Source of the DNA: Burkholderia sp. MS389
GTDB lineage: Bacteria; Pseudomonadota; Gammaproteobacteria; Burkholderiales; Burkholderiaceae
Length of the DNA: 64,000 nt
Reading direction: 5' to 3'
Assembly (NCBI RefSeq): GCF_016899425.1
Contig: NZ_CP045994.1
Coordinates: 682,001-746,000, forward strand
Positions 10,374 to 20,098 of this stretch are shown here, one piece after another. The first letter of the stretch is position 1. Each line of letters opens with the position of its first letter. The notes under the pieces are model-generated. The model did no database searches. It was not told the origin of the DNA and saw only the letters and a program-made list of their open reading frames with translations. A program made the position numbers and the translations under genes.

Positions 10374-11231
10374 TCAGCGGCGAACGCCCAGTGTATCGCG
10401 CAGTGCGCGCGGCAGGGTAAAGAGGGACGCATGCAGCCGCGCATCGTAATAGCGCAAGCCGCCGACGCGGCGGGCCGCGAGCCGTTCGTCGACGTCGTGC
10501 GCGAACAGCGCCGCCGCATCGAGCGTGTCGCTCGCGATCGCCATCAGCCACTGCGAGCCGTACAGCGGCACGTGCGCGGACAGCAGATCGACGACCGCGA
10601 AGCGCGCGCGCAGGTCGTCGAGCAGCGCGGCGATGCGCGCGGCATGGAACACCGGCGAGCCGAGATGCATCGAGATCACGCCGCGCGGCGTCAGGATCCG
10701 CTTGAGCCGTGCGTAGAAGTCGCGCGTGTAGAGGCCGGCCGCCGGCGAATCGGGCGGCGTGAGGTCGAACACGACGAGATCGAAATGTTCGACCGTCGAC
10801 TCGACGAAATGCGCGGCGTCGCCGATCACGACCTCGACGCGCGGGTCGTCGAGCGCGCCCTGGTGCACGTCGTCGAGATAGCGGCGCGCCATCCCGACCA
10901 CCTCGTCGTCGAGTTCGGCGATCACGATCCGCTCGATGCACGCGTGCTTGAGCAACTGGCGCGCGGCGCCGCCGTCGCCGCCGCCGAGCACGAGCGCCTT
11001 CCTCGGGCACGGATGCGCGAGCGCGGCCGGGTGCGTCATGCACTCGTGATAGACGAACTCGTCGCCGACCGACGTCATCGGCCGGCCGTCCAGCGTGAAC
11101 AGCCGGCCGAGCTGCGGCGTTTCCCAGACTTCGATCTGCTGGTGCGCGGACGCGACGTGCGCGAGCCGCCGCGCATTCGGGAAGCCGTAGGTGGCGTCGG
11201 GCGTCGGGTGAAAGAGAAGGGTGGTGCTCAC
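10374..11231 (-). CDS. Spermidine-synthase-like aminopropyltransferase / SAM-dependent methyltransferase fold protein
   Basis: A 285-residue protein with the polyamine synthase layout: 'QQIEVWETPQLGRLFTLDGRPMTSVGDEFVYHECMTHPA', 'LVLGGGDGGAARQLLKH' (nucleotide-binding glycine motif), 'VIAELDDEVVGMARRYL' and 'FDLVVFDLTPPDSPA' with the catalytic-type Asp. True spermidine synthases use decarboxylated SAM; no SAM decarboxylase lies nearby. The most likely start is GTG at 11231 (MSTTLLFHP); no strong ribosome site precedes it. Homologues in beta-proteobacteria are usually annotated SpeE, but the second substrate is unproven. Confidence 0.82.
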   Translation of the reverse strand: MSTTLLFHPTPDATYGFPNARRLAHVASAHQQIEVWETPQLGRLFTLDGRPMTSVGDEFVYHECMTHPAALAHPCPRKALVLGGGDGGAARQLLKHACIERIVIAELDDEVVGMARRYLDDVHQGALDDPRVEVVIGDAAHFVESTVEHFDLVVFDLTPPDSPAAGLYTRDFYARLKRILTPRGVISMHLGSPVFHAARIAALLDDLRARFAVVDLLSAHVPLYGSQWLMAIASDTLDAAALFAHDVDERLAARRVGGLRYYDARLHASLFTLPRALRDTLGVRR

Positions 11232-11491
11232 GGGCGGGCCGCTGGGGCAGGCAGTTCCGACGCCTGAATTATAGGAGGCGGGCGGTTCGACGGAAAACCG
11301 TGCCGGAACACTACGCGCCGACAAGGGAAATGTCGGCCCATCTGTTAAAATGACGAGCTTTGCAGCCCCGTCCGTTGGCTCCGTCCGCTTCGCGTCCGTC
11401 AGGCGCCGCACCGCGCGCCGGGAACGATTGACGCTCGAGCTTCCGGATGCCGCCGTGCCCCCGTTTCCTCGACTCGTTCTCCGGACTCGAC

Positions 11492-13519
11492 ATGACGACT
11501 TCGTCTCCCGCCTCCACCACCCTGATGGCCAACGCGATCCGTGCGCTCGCGATGGACGCCGTCCAGCAAGCGAACTCCGGCCACCCCGGCATGCCGATGG
11601 GCATGGCCGAAATCGGCGTCGCGCTGTGGTCGCGCCATCTGAAGCACAACCCGACGAACCCGCACTGGGCCGACCGCGACCGTTTCGTGCTGTCGAACGG
11701 CCATGGCTCGATGCTGCTGTACTCGCTGCTGCACCTGACCGGCTACGACCTGCCGATCGAAGAGCTGAAGAACTTCCGCCAGCTGCACTCGAAGACGCCG
11801 GGCCACCCGGAATACGGGATCACGCCGGGCGTCGAGACGACCACCGGCCCGCTCGGCCAGGGTCTCGCGAACGCGGTCGGCATGGCGCTCGGCGAAGCGC
11901 TGATGGCCGACGAGTTCAACCGTGACGGCGCAAAGATCGTCGATCACCACACGTACGTGTTCCTCGGCGACGGCTGCCTGATGGAGGGCATCTCGCACGA
12001 AGCCTGCTCGCTCGCGGGCACGCTGAAGCTGAACAAGCTGATCGCGCTGTACGACGACAACGGCATCTCGATCGACGGCGACGTCGTGAACTGGTTCCAC
12101 GACGACACGCCGAAGCGCTTCGAAGCGTACGGCTGGAACGTGATCCCGAACGTGAACGGCCACGACGTCGATGCGGTCGACGCAGCCATCGCGAAGGCGA
12201 AGCTGTCGGACAAGCCGACGCTGATCTGCTGCAAGACGGTGATCGGCAAGGGCGCGGCGACCAAGGCCGGCGGCCACGACGTGCATGGCGCCGCGCTCGG
12301 CGCGGAAGAAATCGCGAAGACGCGCGAAGCACTTGGCTGGAAGTGGGAGCCGTTCGTGATTCCGCAGGAAGTCTACGCGGCATGGGACGCGAAGGAAGCC
12401 GGCAAGCGCGCCGAGTCCGAATGGGACGCGACGTTCGCGGCCTATCGCGCGAAGTTCCCGGCAGAAGCCGCCGAATTCGAGCGCCGGATGGCGAACAAGC
12501 TGCCGGCCGACTGGGCCGAGAAGGCAGCCGCGATCATCGCCGGCGCGAACGAGCGCGCCGAGACGGTCGCGACCCGCAAGGCGTCGCAGCAGGCGATCGA
12601 AGGCCTCGCTGCCGCGCTGCCCGAGCTGCTCGGCGGCTCGGCCGACCTGACCGGCTCGAACCTGACCAACTGGAAGGCGTCAAAGGCGGTGCGCGCGAAT
12701 CCGGAAGGCGCGGGCGTGCTGCTCGGCAACCACATCAACTACGGCGTGCGCGAATTCGGCATGAGCGCCGCGATCAACGGCCTCGCGCTGCACGGCGGCC
12801 ACAAGCCGTTCGGCGGCACGTTCCTGACGTTCTCCGACTACAGCCGCAACGCGCTGCGCGTGGCCGCGCTGATGAAGGTGCCGTCGATCTTCGTGTTCAC
12901 GCACGATTCGATCGGCCTCGGCGAGGACGGCCCGACGCACCAGTCGATCGAGCACGTGTCGAGCCTGCGCCTGATCCCGAACCACGACGTCTGGCGTCCG
13001 GCCGATACGGTCGAGACGGCCGTCGCATGGACCCACGCGGTCGCCGCCGACCGTCCGTCGAGCCTGATCTTCAGCCGCCAGAACCTCGCGTTCAACCCGC
13101 GTACCGATGCGCAGATCGCCAACATCGAGAAGGGCGGCTACGTGCTGAAGGACTGGGATGAAGAGATCGTCGCGCGCAAGATCATCCTGATCGCGACGGG
13201 CTCGGAAGTCGAACTCGCGATGAAGGCCGTCGAACCGCTCGCGCAGCAGGGCATCGCGGCGCGCGTCGTGTCGATGCCGTCGACCAACGTGTTCGATCGC
13301 CAGGACGCCGAATACCGCGAACGCGTGCTGCCGCACGGCGTGCGCCGCGTCGCGATCGAAGCGGGCGTGACGAGCTTCTGGCACAAGTACGTCGGCCTCG
13401 AAGGCGGCGTCGTCGGGATCGACACGTTCGGCGAATCGGCGCCGGCCGGCGTGCTGTTCAAGTACTTCGGCTTCACCGTCGAGCACGTCGTCGAGACGGC
13501 CAAGGCCGTGCTGGCCTAA
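11492..13519 (+). CDS. tktA: Transketolase
   Basis: Thiamine-diphosphate enzyme transferring two-carbon ketol units in the pentose phosphate pathway. The 675-residue length is typical. Markers are '[11 protein letters not shown]' (residues 27-36), '[13 protein letters not shown]' with the Mg/ThDP motif from about 158, and the pyrimidine domain '[16 protein letters not shown]' from about 420, followed by the C-terminal domain. The start chosen is ATG 11492 ([10 protein letters not shown]). gapA follows 86 bases later on the same strand, a frequent pairing in beta-proteobacteria. Confidence 0.97.
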   Translation: MTTSSPASTTLMANAIRALAMDAVQQANSGHPGMPMGMAEIGVALWSRHLKHNPTNPHWADRDRFVLSNGHGSMLLYSLLHLTGYDLPIEELKNFRQLHSKTPGHPEYGITPGVETTTGPLGQGLANAVGMALGEALMADEFNRDGAKIVDHHTYVFLGDGCLMEGISHEACSLAGTLKLNKLIALYDDNGISIDGDVVNWFHDDTPKRFEAYGWNVIPNVNGHDVDAVDAAIAKAKLSDKPTLICCKTVIGKGAATKAGGHDVHGAALGAEEIAKTREALGWKWEPFVIPQEVYAAWDAKEAGKRAESEWDATFAAYRAKFPAEAAEFERRMANKLPADWAEKAAAIIAGANERAETVATRKASQQAIEGLAAALPELLGGSADLTGSNLTNWKASKAVRANPEGAGVLLGNHINYGVREFGMSAAINGLALHGGHKPFGGTFLTFSDYSRNALRVAALMKVPSIFVFTHDSIGLGEDGPTHQSIEHVSSLRLIPNHDVWRPADTVETAVAWTHAVAADRPSSLIFSRQNLAFNPRTDAQIANIEKGGYVLKDWDEEIVARKIILIATGSEVELAMKAVEPLAQQGIAARVVSMPSTNVFDRQDAEYRERVLPHGVRRVAIEAGVTSFWHKYVGLEGGVVGIDTFGESAPAGVLFKYFGFTVEHVVETAKAVLA

Positions 13520-13605
13520 AAGCCTACGCGGCGCGCGCCACCCGTTGCGCGCGTCGCACCGTGAAGCTGCACGAAACGAATTTTTTCAGCCATCAGGAGA
13601 TAACC

Positions 13606-14616
13606 ATGACGATTCGCGTCGCAATCAACGGCTACGGCCGTATCGGCCGCAACACGCTGCGCGCGTTCTATGAAAACGGCAAGAAGCACGATCTCGAGAT
13701 CGTCGCGATCAACGACCTGGGCGATGCGAAGACCAACGCGCACCTGACCCAGTACGACACCGCGCACGGCAAGTTTCCGGGCGAAGTGTCGGTCGACGGC
13801 GACTACCTCGTCGTGAACGGCGACAAGATCCGCGTGCTGGCGAACCGCAACCCGGCCGAACTGCCGTGGGGCGAGCTGGGCGTCGACGTCGTGATGGAAT
13901 GCACGGGCTTCTTCACGACGAAGGAAAAGGCGAGCGCGCACCTGAAGGGCGGTGCGAAGAAGGTGATCATCTCGGCGCCGGGCGGCAAGGACGTCGACGC
14001 GACGATCGTCTACGGCGTGAACCACGACGTGCTGAAGGCCGAGCACACGGTCATCTCGAACGCATCGTGCACGACGAACTGCCTCGCGCCGCTCGTCAAG
14101 CCGCTGAACGACAAGATCGGCCTCGAAACCGGCCTGATGACGACGATCCACGCGTACACGAACGACCAGGTGCTGACGGACGTCTATCACGAAGACCTGC
14201 GCCGCGCGCGTTCGGCGACGCACAGCCAGATCCCGACGAAGACGGGGGCGGCATCGGCCGTCGGCCTCGTGCTGCCGGAACTGAACGGCAAGCTCGACGG
14301 TTACGCAATCCGCGTCCCGACGATCAACGTGTCGATCGTCGACCTGTCGTTCATCGCGAAGCGCGACACGACGGTCGAGGAAGTCAACGCGATCATGAAG
14401 GAAGCATCGGAAGGCGCGCTGAAGGGCATCCTCGGCTACAACGACGCACCGCTGGTGTCGATCGACTTCAACCACAACCCGGCTTCGTCGACGTTCGACG
14501 CGACGCTGACCAAGGTGTCGGGCCGCCTCGTGAAGGTGTCGAGCTGGTACGACAACGAGTGGGGTTTCTCGAACCGCATGCTCGATACGGCAATCGCATT
14601 CGCGAACGCGAAGTAA
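13606..14616 (+). CDS. gapA: Glyceraldehyde-3-phosphate dehydrogenase
   Basis: Oxidative phosphorylation of glyceraldehyde 3-phosphate to 1,3-bisphosphoglycerate with NAD. The 336-residue protein has the Rossmann motif 'NGYGRIGRN' (residues 8-16) and the active site '[12 protein letters not shown]' with Cys155; 'TIHAYTNDQ' with the catalytic His follows. A strong AGGAGA ribosome site precedes the ATG. It receives glyceraldehyde 3-phosphate from transketolase and from the Entner-Doudoroff aldolase encoded at 34.7 kb. It ends at a clear terminator. Confidence 0.97.
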   Translation: MTIRVAINGYGRIGRNTLRAFYENGKKHDLEIVAINDLGDAKTNAHLTQYDTAHGKFPGEVSVDGDYLVVNGDKIRVLANRNPAELPWGELGVDVVMECTGFFTTKEKASAHLKGGAKKVIISAPGGKDVDATIVYGVNHDVLKAEHTVISNASCTTNCLAPLVKPLNDKIGLETGLMTTIHAYTNDQVLTDVYHEDLRRARSATHSQIPTKTGAASAVGLVLPELNGKLDGYAIRVPTINVSIVDLSFIAKRDTTVEEVNAIMKEASEGALKGILGYNDAPLVSIDFNHNPASSTFDATLTKVSGRLVKVSSWYDNEWGFSNRMLDTAIAFANAK

Positions 14617-14662
14617 TCGCGTACGTCGCTCGGCCGCTGGAAGGCGGCCGGCGTGGCGAACG

Positions 14663-14695
14663 AACCCGGCCCGGAGTTTTCCGGCCGGGTTTTTT
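14663..14695 (+). terminator. Intrinsic terminator of gapA
   Basis: Perfect stem AACCCGGCC/GGCCGGGTT with an 11-base loop and a T-rich tail. The tail runs into the stop codon of the convergent LysR gene. Confidence 0.85.
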
Positions 14696-15584
14696 ATTGC
14701 CCGGCGTTCGCCGTCACGTGCTCGATCGCATCGACGAAAGCCCGTTTGAGCGGGCTGTCGAGATCGGCCCACGCGAGGCCGATGCCGCTGCGGTGACCGG
14801 CCAGATCGAGTGGCCGCGCGAGCACGTTCGGCGGCAGCGCGCTCGCCGCCTGCGCCGGGATCAGCCCGATCCCCATTCCCGCCGCGACGAGCGCGAGCAT
14901 CGTCGTGAATTCGCCGAACTCCTGCGCAATCTCGAGCGTCGTGCCTGCACGGCTCAGCGCGAGCAGCATGTCGTCGTGAAAACCAGGCGCATAGCGGCGT
15001 GCGAGCACGAACGCGGGGTGGCCGCGCAGGTCGGCCGGCGCGATCGCATCGCGCGCGGCCAGCGGATGGTCGAGCGGCAGCGCGACGACGAATCCTTCGT
15101 CGAGCACCACGCGCGTGTCGATGCCCGCATACGCGGCCGGCAGCCGGATCATCCCGAAGTCGATCCGCCGGTCGCGTAGCGCGGCGATCTGGTCGGGCGT
15201 CGGCATGTCCTTCAGTTCGAGCGCGATCGACGGATAGCGTTCGCGCATCGTGCGCAGCACGGCCGGCAGCAGCGCCGGCAACACCGACGACACGAACGCG
15301 ATCCGCAGCGTGCCGATTTCGCCGCGGCTCGACAGCCGCGCCATCTGTTCCGCGCGCGCGGCCTGCTGCAGCGTTGCCCGCGCTTCGGGCAGGAACACGC
15401 GCCCGGTGTCGCTCAGCTCGACCTTGTGCCGGTCGCGCTCGAACAGGCGCGCGCCGAGTTCCGCCTCGAGCGTCTTGATCTGCATGCTCAGCGCGGGCTG
15501 CACGATGCACAGGCGCTGCGCGGCGCGCCCGAAATGCAGGTCTTCCGCGAGCGTGACGAACGCGCGCAATTGCTTGAGTTCCAT
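14694..15584 (-). CDS. LysR-family transcriptional regulator
   Basis: A 296-residue regulator with the N-terminal winged helix 'MELKQLRAFVTLAEDLHFGRAAQRLCIVQPALSMQIKTLEAELG' (about 1-60) and a LysR substrate-binding domain (about 90-290). The ATG at 15584 fits the family N-terminus. It is transcribed away from the idnO-like/idnD pair across 153 bases that hold a LysR-type palindrome (15608-15632), so it most likely controls that pair. Its inducer is unknown; idonate or a ketogluconate is a guess. Confidence 0.9.
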   Translation of the reverse strand: MELKQLRAFVTLAEDLHFGRAAQRLCIVQPALSMQIKTLEAELGARLFERDRHKVELSDTGRVFLPEARATLQQAARAEQMARLSSRGEIGTLRIAFVSSVLPALLPAVLRTMRERYPSIALELKDMPTPDQIAALRDRRIDFGMIRLPAAYAGIDTRVVLDEGFVVALPLDHPLAARDAIAPADLRGHPAFVLARRYAPGFHDDMLLALSRAGTTLEIAQEFGEFTTMLALVAAGMGIGLIPAQAASALPPNVLARPLDLAGHRSGIGLAWADLDSPLKRAFVDAIEHVTANAGQ

Positions 15585-15607
15585 GGGCGGTGGCGAATAC
15601 GGGAGAA

Positions 15608-15632
15608 CGGTAATCAATTTTCATGATAACCG
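15608..15632. promoter_or_regulatory. Probable LysR operator between lysR and the idn-type operon
   Basis: Arms CGGTAATCA and TGATAACCG (eight of nine bases complementary) around a seven-base centre; the T-N11-A core typical of LysR sites is present. It is 24 bases upstream of the LysR start codon and 105 bases upstream of the divergent dehydrogenase operon. Confidence 0.6.
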
Positions 15633-15737
15633 GATCAAAAAAGACCATTGGCGCGGACCCGGCCGGCGGCCGAAGATACCGTCAACGCGAGACCGGCCGC
15701 GACGGGCAGCCGGCTCGACTGGCACGAGGAGACATCC

Positions 15738-16511
15738 ATGACCCACGCGCTTGACCGGTTCCGCCTCGACGGCCGCCGCGCGCTGATTACCGGCTCCGGC
15801 CGCGGGATCGGGCTGACGCTCGCCCGCGGGCTCGCGGAAGCCGGCGCGGCAATCGTCATCAACGATCGCAATGAAGAGAAGGCCGCGACGCTCGCGCGCC
15901 AGTTTCGCGATGAAGGCTTCGCGGCCGACCATGCGGTGTTCGACGTGGCTGAGCACGCGCAGGTACGCGCGGCGGTCGACGATTTCGAGGCGCGCGTCGG
16001 CGCGATCGACATTCTCGTGAACAACGCGGGCATCCAGCGTCGCGCGCCGCTCGACGCCTTCGACCCGGCCGACTGGCATGCGCTGATGCGCGTGAATCTC
16101 GACGGCGTGTTCAACGTCGCGCAGGCGGTCGCGCGGCACATGATCGCGCGCGGCCGCGGCAAGATCATCAACATCTGCTCGGTGCAGAGCGAGCTCGCGC
16201 GGCCGACGATCGCGCCGTATGCGGCGACCAAGGGCGCGGTGCGGATGCTGACCAAAGGGATGTGCGCGGACTGGGCGCGCCACGGGATCCAGGCGAACGG
16301 CCTTGCACCCGGCTATTTCGAAACCGAACTGAATCGCGCGCTGGTCGACGACGCGGCGTTTTCGGACTGGCTGTGCAAGCGCACGCCGGCCGGCCGCTGG
16401 GGGCAGGTCGACGAGCTGTGCGGCGCGGCGATCTTCCTCGCATCGGCCGCATCCGATTTCGTGAACGGGCAGACGCTGTTCGTCGACGGCGGGCTGACGA
16501 GTGCGGTCTGA
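15738..16511 (+). CDS. idnO: SDR-family oxidoreductase, gluconate 5-dehydrogenase-like
   Basis: A 257-residue classical short-chain dehydrogenase. The cofactor motif TGSGRGIG is at residues 18-25, 'NNAG' follows, and the catalytic Tyr161-x3-Lys165 (YAATK) is intact. Overall sequence, including 'SVQSELARPTIAPYAATKG' and 'GYFETELN', resembles IdnO/Gno proteins that interconvert 5-keto-D-gluconate and D-gluconate. ATG 15738 follows a GAGGAG ribosome site. The idonate dehydrogenase gene follows 13 bases after its stop, which strengthens the assignment. Confidence 0.82.
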   Translation: MTHALDRFRLDGRRALITGSGRGIGLTLARGLAEAGAAIVINDRNEEKAATLARQFRDEGFAADHAVFDVAEHAQVRAAVDDFEARVGAIDILVNNAGIQRRAPLDAFDPADWHALMRVNLDGVFNVAQAVARHMIARGRGKIINICSVQSELARPTIAPYAATKGAVRMLTKGMCADWARHGIQANGLAPGYFETELNRALVDDAAFSDWLCKRTPAGRWGQVDELCGAAIFLASAASDFVNGQTLFVDGGLTSAV

Positions 16512-16524
16512 TAAGGAGAATGTC

Positions 16525-17583
16525 GTGCGTATGCGTTGCATGTGTGTGGTGATCCACGGGCCGAACGACCTGCGGGTCGAGGAGCAGGACGCGGGCGAGA
16601 TCGGCCCGGGCCAGGTGCGCGTCGACGTCGCGATGGGCGGCATCTGCGGCTCCGACCTCCATTACTTCCGGCATGGCGGCTTCGGCGCGATCCGGCTGCG
16701 GCAGCCGATGGTGCTCGGCCACGAGGTCGCCGGCACGGTCGCGGAAGTGGCGCCGGACGTGACGTCGGTGAAGGTCGGCGATCGCGTCGCGGTCAATCCG
16801 AGCCGGCCGTGCGGCGCATGCCGCTACTGTCTCGAAGGGCTGCCGAACCAGTGTCTCGACATGCGCTTCTACGGCAGTGCGATGCGGATGCCGCACGTGC
16901 AGGGCGCGTTCCGCAATGCGCTCGTGTGCGACGCGGTGCAATGCGTGAAGGTCGCCGATCACGTGCCGCTGTCGCTCGCGGCGCTGGCCGAGCCGTTCGC
17001 GGTCGGGCTGCACGCGGTGTCGCGCGCGGGCCCGCTGATCGGCAAGCGCGTGCTCGTGTCGGGTTGCGGGCCGATCGGCGTGCTGGCGGTCGCGGCGGCG
17101 CGCGTGCACGGCGCGGCGGAGATCGTCGCGACGGATGTCGTCGAAGCGCCGCTGGCGGTGGCGAGCGCGCTCGGCGCGGACCGCACGATCAATGCGGCGG
17201 CCGATACCGGCTGGGTCGAGCGCTACAGCGCCGACAAGGGCACGTTCGACGTGATGATCGAGTGTTCGGGCAATGCGCGCGCGCTGCGTGATGGGCTCGA
17301 CGTGATGCGTCCGCGCGGTGTCGTCGTGCAGCTCGGGCTCGGCGGCGACGTGAGCCTGCCGCAGAATGTGGTGGTCGCGAAGGAGCTGTCGATCTGCGGC
17401 TCGTTCCGCTTTCACACGGAATTCGCGCTCGCGGTGCAACTGATCAACGCGGGGCGCGTCGACCTGCGGCCGGCCGTCACGCGCGTGTTCCCGATGCGCG
17501 ACGCGAACCTCGCGTTCGAACTGGCAGGCGATCGCCAACGTGCGATGAAGGTGCTGATCGATTTCGCGAACGAGGCCGCGTGA
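16525..17583 (+). CDS. idnD: L-idonate 5-dehydrogenase (zinc alcohol dehydrogenase family)
   Basis: Oxidises L-idonate to 5-keto-D-gluconate. The 352-residue protein has the zinc-MDR layout: catalytic zinc ligands Cys41 ('GGICGSDLHYFRHG') and His66-Glu67 ('GHEVAG'), a structural-zinc cluster 'CGACRYCLEGLPNQC', and the Rossmann motif 'GCGPIGVLAV'. The AAGGAG at 16513-16518 sits six bases before a GTG at 16525, which I prefer over the ATG at 16531. It is co-transcribed with the idnO-like gene. The pair, the gntP-gntK genes and edd-eda could carry idonate to pyruvate. Confidence 0.88.
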   Translation: MRMRCMCVVIHGPNDLRVEEQDAGEIGPGQVRVDVAMGGICGSDLHYFRHGGFGAIRLRQPMVLGHEVAGTVAEVAPDVTSVKVGDRVAVNPSRPCGACRYCLEGLPNQCLDMRFYGSAMRMPHVQGAFRNALVCDAVQCVKVADHVPLSLAALAEPFAVGLHAVSRAGPLIGKRVLVSGCGPIGVLAVAAARVHGAAEIVATDVVEAPLAVASALGADRTINAAADTGWVERYSADKGTFDVMIECSGNARALRDGLDVMRPRGVVVQLGLGGDVSLPQNVVVAKELSICGSFRFHTEFALAVQLINAGRVDLRPAVTRVFPMRDANLAFELAGDRQRAMKVLIDFANEAA

Positions 17584-17625
17584 CGGTGCGGCGTTAGCGT
17601 CGCGACGGCAGCGGCGCCCTTTGCA

Positions 17626-17663
17626 AAAAAGGCACGCCCGCGATGCGCGGCGCGTGCCTTTTT
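17626..17663. terminator. Bidirectional terminator between idnD and the FadR-type regulator
   Basis: Perfect 12-base arms AAAAAGGCACGC/GCGTGCCTTTTT with a 14-base loop, giving a T-run on both strands. Confidence 0.9.
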
Positions 17664-17740
17664 CGTCGTGCGGCGGAAACGGATCGCCGGCCCGCCGCAT
17701 GACTGCGTGACCGGCCGCGTGCCAACGCGGCGCGGGAGGA

Positions 17741-18433
17741 TTACGCGCCGGGCGTCGGGAAGAACACGCCTGCGCGCTGCGCGGCGTTCGCGATGTGCGT
17801 TTCGATCGCGGTGCCGGCGGCGGCCGCATCGCGCGCGATCAGCGCGTCGACGATCGCGCGGTGCTCGTGCCACGTCGACAGCAGCAACTCGCGCCGGTAG
17901 AACGGCATGCGCTGGCTTTCCTTCATGATGTCCGCGCTGCTGCGCAGGATCGACTCGATCGCCGCATTCCCGGCCAGATGGATGATCCGCATGTGGAAGT
18001 CGAAGTCGAGCCGCGATGCCTCGTCGAGCGCGCTTTCGGTCAGCGCGACGTGCAGGTCGGCGAGGTTGTCCTCGAACCACGCGATGTCATCGTCGCTGAC
18101 GACGTGCGCGGCCATCCGTGCGGCGAAGCCTTCGAGCGCATAGCGCATCTGGTACGTATCGGGCGGCGACGACTGCTCGGCGAATTGCCACGGATGCGCG
18201 GCCGACGCCTGCGCGCTTTCGACGTACACGCCCTTGCCCGCGCGGATGCGCAGCATCCCGAGCGCCTCGAGCGTCGACAGCGCCTCGCGCAGCGACGCGC
18301 GGCTGATCTCCAGCTCCTCGGAGAGCTGGCGCTGGGCCGGCAGCAGGCTGCCGACCGGATACACGCCTGCCTCGATCCGGTCGCGGATCGTCGCGATGGC
18401 GGCGTCGGTCACGGTGTGCGGAACGTTCTTCAT
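17741..18433 (-). CDS. GntR-family (FadR/FCD subfamily) transcriptional regulator
   Basis: A 230-residue regulator with an N-terminal winged helix ('TIRDRIEAGVYPVGSLLPAQRQLSEELEISRASLREALSTLEALG', about 10-72) and a C-terminal FCD ligand-binding domain (about 90-215). The ATG at 18433 (MKNVPHTVTD) is favoured over upstream Met codons. It faces the dctA-allantoicase-ureidoglycolate lyase set. Two GGT-N3-ACC sites in the shared 241-base region make it the likely regulator of both itself and that set. Confidence 0.9.
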   Translation of the reverse strand: MKNVPHTVTDAAIATIRDRIEAGVYPVGSLLPAQRQLSEELEISRASLREALSTLEALGMLRIRAGKGVYVESAQASAAHPWQFAEQSSPPDTYQMRYALEGFAARMAAHVVSDDDIAWFEDNLADLHVALTESALDEASRLDFDFHMRIIHLAGNAAIESILRSSADIMKESQRMPFYRRELLLSTWHEHRAIVDALIARDAAAAGTAIETHIANAAQRAGVFFPTPGA

Positions 18434-18447
18434 GATATGAGTGATGG

Positions 18448-18460
18448 CCGGTCTGACCAG
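18448..18460. promoter_or_regulatory. FadR-type operator, regulator-proximal
   Basis: CCGGTCTGACCAG: core GGT-N3-ACC with outer C/G matching and one mismatch. It lies 15 bases upstream of the regulator's start codon, suggesting autoregulation. Confidence 0.55.
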
Positions 18461-18618
18461 CATTGTAATCCGCACGCGCTCGGCGCATGAGCGGCCTACG
18501 GGTAAGCCACGATCAAGCCGATTCCGGTGCGTTCCGGCCCCGCTGGAGGGGCGGGAAATCCCTATTTTGTTCGTCCTTGACGCGACTATATCGGCTTCCT
18601 ACTATCCACCATAACATC

Positions 18619-18633
18619 ACTGGTCTTACCAGT
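18619..18633. promoter_or_regulatory. FadR-type operator upstream of dctA
   Basis: ACTGGT-CTT-ACCAGT, a perfect six-base inverted repeat with a three-base spacer, the standard geometry for FadR-subfamily GntR regulators. It lies 41 bases upstream of the dctA start. Confidence 0.7.
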
Positions 18634-18674
18634 ATGAACAGACGAAACTGCAACCGTTGGATCGGGAGAGCGCC

Positions 18675-19994
18675 GTGTCGAAATTCCTCAATTCGCTGTT
18701 TGGCCGGGTAGTCGTCGCATTGATACTAGGGGTCGCGCTCGGCGCGTTCTTCCCGCATTTCGCCGAGTCGCTGCGTCCGCTCGGCGACGGCTTCCTGAAG
18801 CTGATCAAGATGGTCATCGGCCCGATCGTGTTCTGCGTCGTGGTCAGCGGGATGGCCAATGCGGGCGACCTGAAGAAGGTCGGCCGGGTCGGCCTGAAGG
18901 CCGTCGTCTACTTCGAGGTGATGACGACGCTCGCGCTCGGCATCGGGCTCGTCCTCGCCTGGGTCACGCGCCCGGGCGTCGGGATGAACATCGACCTGCG
19001 CTCGCTCGACGCGGCGTCGCTGTCGACGTACGCGAAGAACGCCGAAAGCCTGAAGGACACGGCCGGCTATCTGATGAAGATCATCCCCGACACCGCGATC
19101 GACGCGTTCGCGAAGGGCGACATCCTGCAGATCCTCGTGTTCGCGGTGCTGTTCGGCTCCGCGCTGTCGCTGCTCGGCGACAAGGCGCAGCGCGTCAATT
19201 CGCTGATCGAGGAACTGTCGCACGTGTTCTTCAGGATCATCGGCTTCATCATCAAGCTCGCGCCGCTCGGCGTGCTCGGCGCGATCGCGTTCACGACCGG
19301 CAAGTACGGCGTCGCGTCGCTCAAGCAACTCGGCTACCTCGTCGCGGTGTTCTACCTGAGCTGCTTCGTGTTCGTCACGGTCGTGCTCGGCGTGGTGATG
19401 CGGCTCGCGGGCTTCTCGGTGTTCAAGCTGATCCGCTACCTGCGCGAGGAACTGTCGATCGTGCTCGGCACGGCGTCGTCGGATGCGGTGCTGCCGCAGG
19501 TGATGAGCAAGCTCGAATACATGGGCATCAAGGATTCGACGGTCGGCCTCGTGATCCCGACCGGCTATTCGTTCAACCTCGACGGCTTCTCGATCTACCT
19601 GACGCTCGCGGTGCTGTTCATCGCGCAGGCCACCAACACGCCGCTGTCCACGCACGACCTGATCGTCGTGCTGCTCGTGTCGCTCGTCACGTCGAAGGGC
19701 GCGCACGGCATCCCCGGCTCGGCGATCGTGATTCTCGCGGCGACGCTGTCGGCGATTCCCGCGATTCCGGTGCTCGGCCTCGTGCTGATCCTGCCGGTCG
19801 ACTGGTTCGTCGGCATCGCCCGCGCGCTGACCAACCTGATCGGCAACTGCGTCGCGACGGTGGTCGTCGCGGTGTGGGAGAACGACATCGACCGCGCTCG
19901 GGCGACGCGCGTGCTGAACCGCGAGCTGCGCTACGTGGCCGACGCGCCGGGCGCCGCCGCACCGGTCGCCGGCGATCAGGCCCACGCGCTCTGA
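18675..19994 (+). CDS. dctA: Dicarboxylate:cation symporter, DctA family
   Basis: A 439-residue inner-membrane transporter of the DAACS family with eight or so hydrophobic segments and two re-entrant loops. Signatures are 'LGTASSDAVLPQVMSKLEYMGI' (serine-rich hairpin) and 'GYSFNLDGFSIYLTLAVLFIAQATN', followed by 'SKGAHGIPGSAIVILAATLSA'. DctA transports succinate, malate and fumarate; in some bacteria also orotate. A GTG start at 18675 follows a GGGAGAG site. Its position ahead of allantoicase and ureidoglycolate lyase, under a FadR-type operator, raises the possibility that it serves a ureide-derived acid here. Confidence 0.88.
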   Translation: MSKFLNSLFGRVVVALILGVALGAFFPHFAESLRPLGDGFLKLIKMVIGPIVFCVVVSGMANAGDLKKVGRVGLKAVVYFEVMTTLALGIGLVLAWVTRPGVGMNIDLRSLDAASLSTYAKNAESLKDTAGYLMKIIPDTAIDAFAKGDILQILVFAVLFGSALSLLGDKAQRVNSLIEELSHVFFRIIGFIIKLAPLGVLGAIAFTTGKYGVASLKQLGYLVAVFYLSCFVFVTVVLGVVMRLAGFSVFKLIRYLREELSIVLGTASSDAVLPQVMSKLEYMGIKDSTVGLVIPTGYSFNLDGFSIYLTLAVLFIAQATNTPLSTHDLIVVLLVSLVTSKGAHGIPGSAIVILAATLSAIPAIPVLGLVLILPVDWFVGIARALTNLIGNCVATVVVAVWENDIDRARATRVLNRELRYVADAPGAAAPVAGDQAHAL

Positions 19995-20098
19995 ACACCG
20001 CTCTCGCGCGGCGCGGCTTCCCCGGCCGCACCGCGCGACCGACCTTCATGCGACCGGCGCGCTGACGCGCCGGCGCCTCTCAAAATAATGGAGACGAC

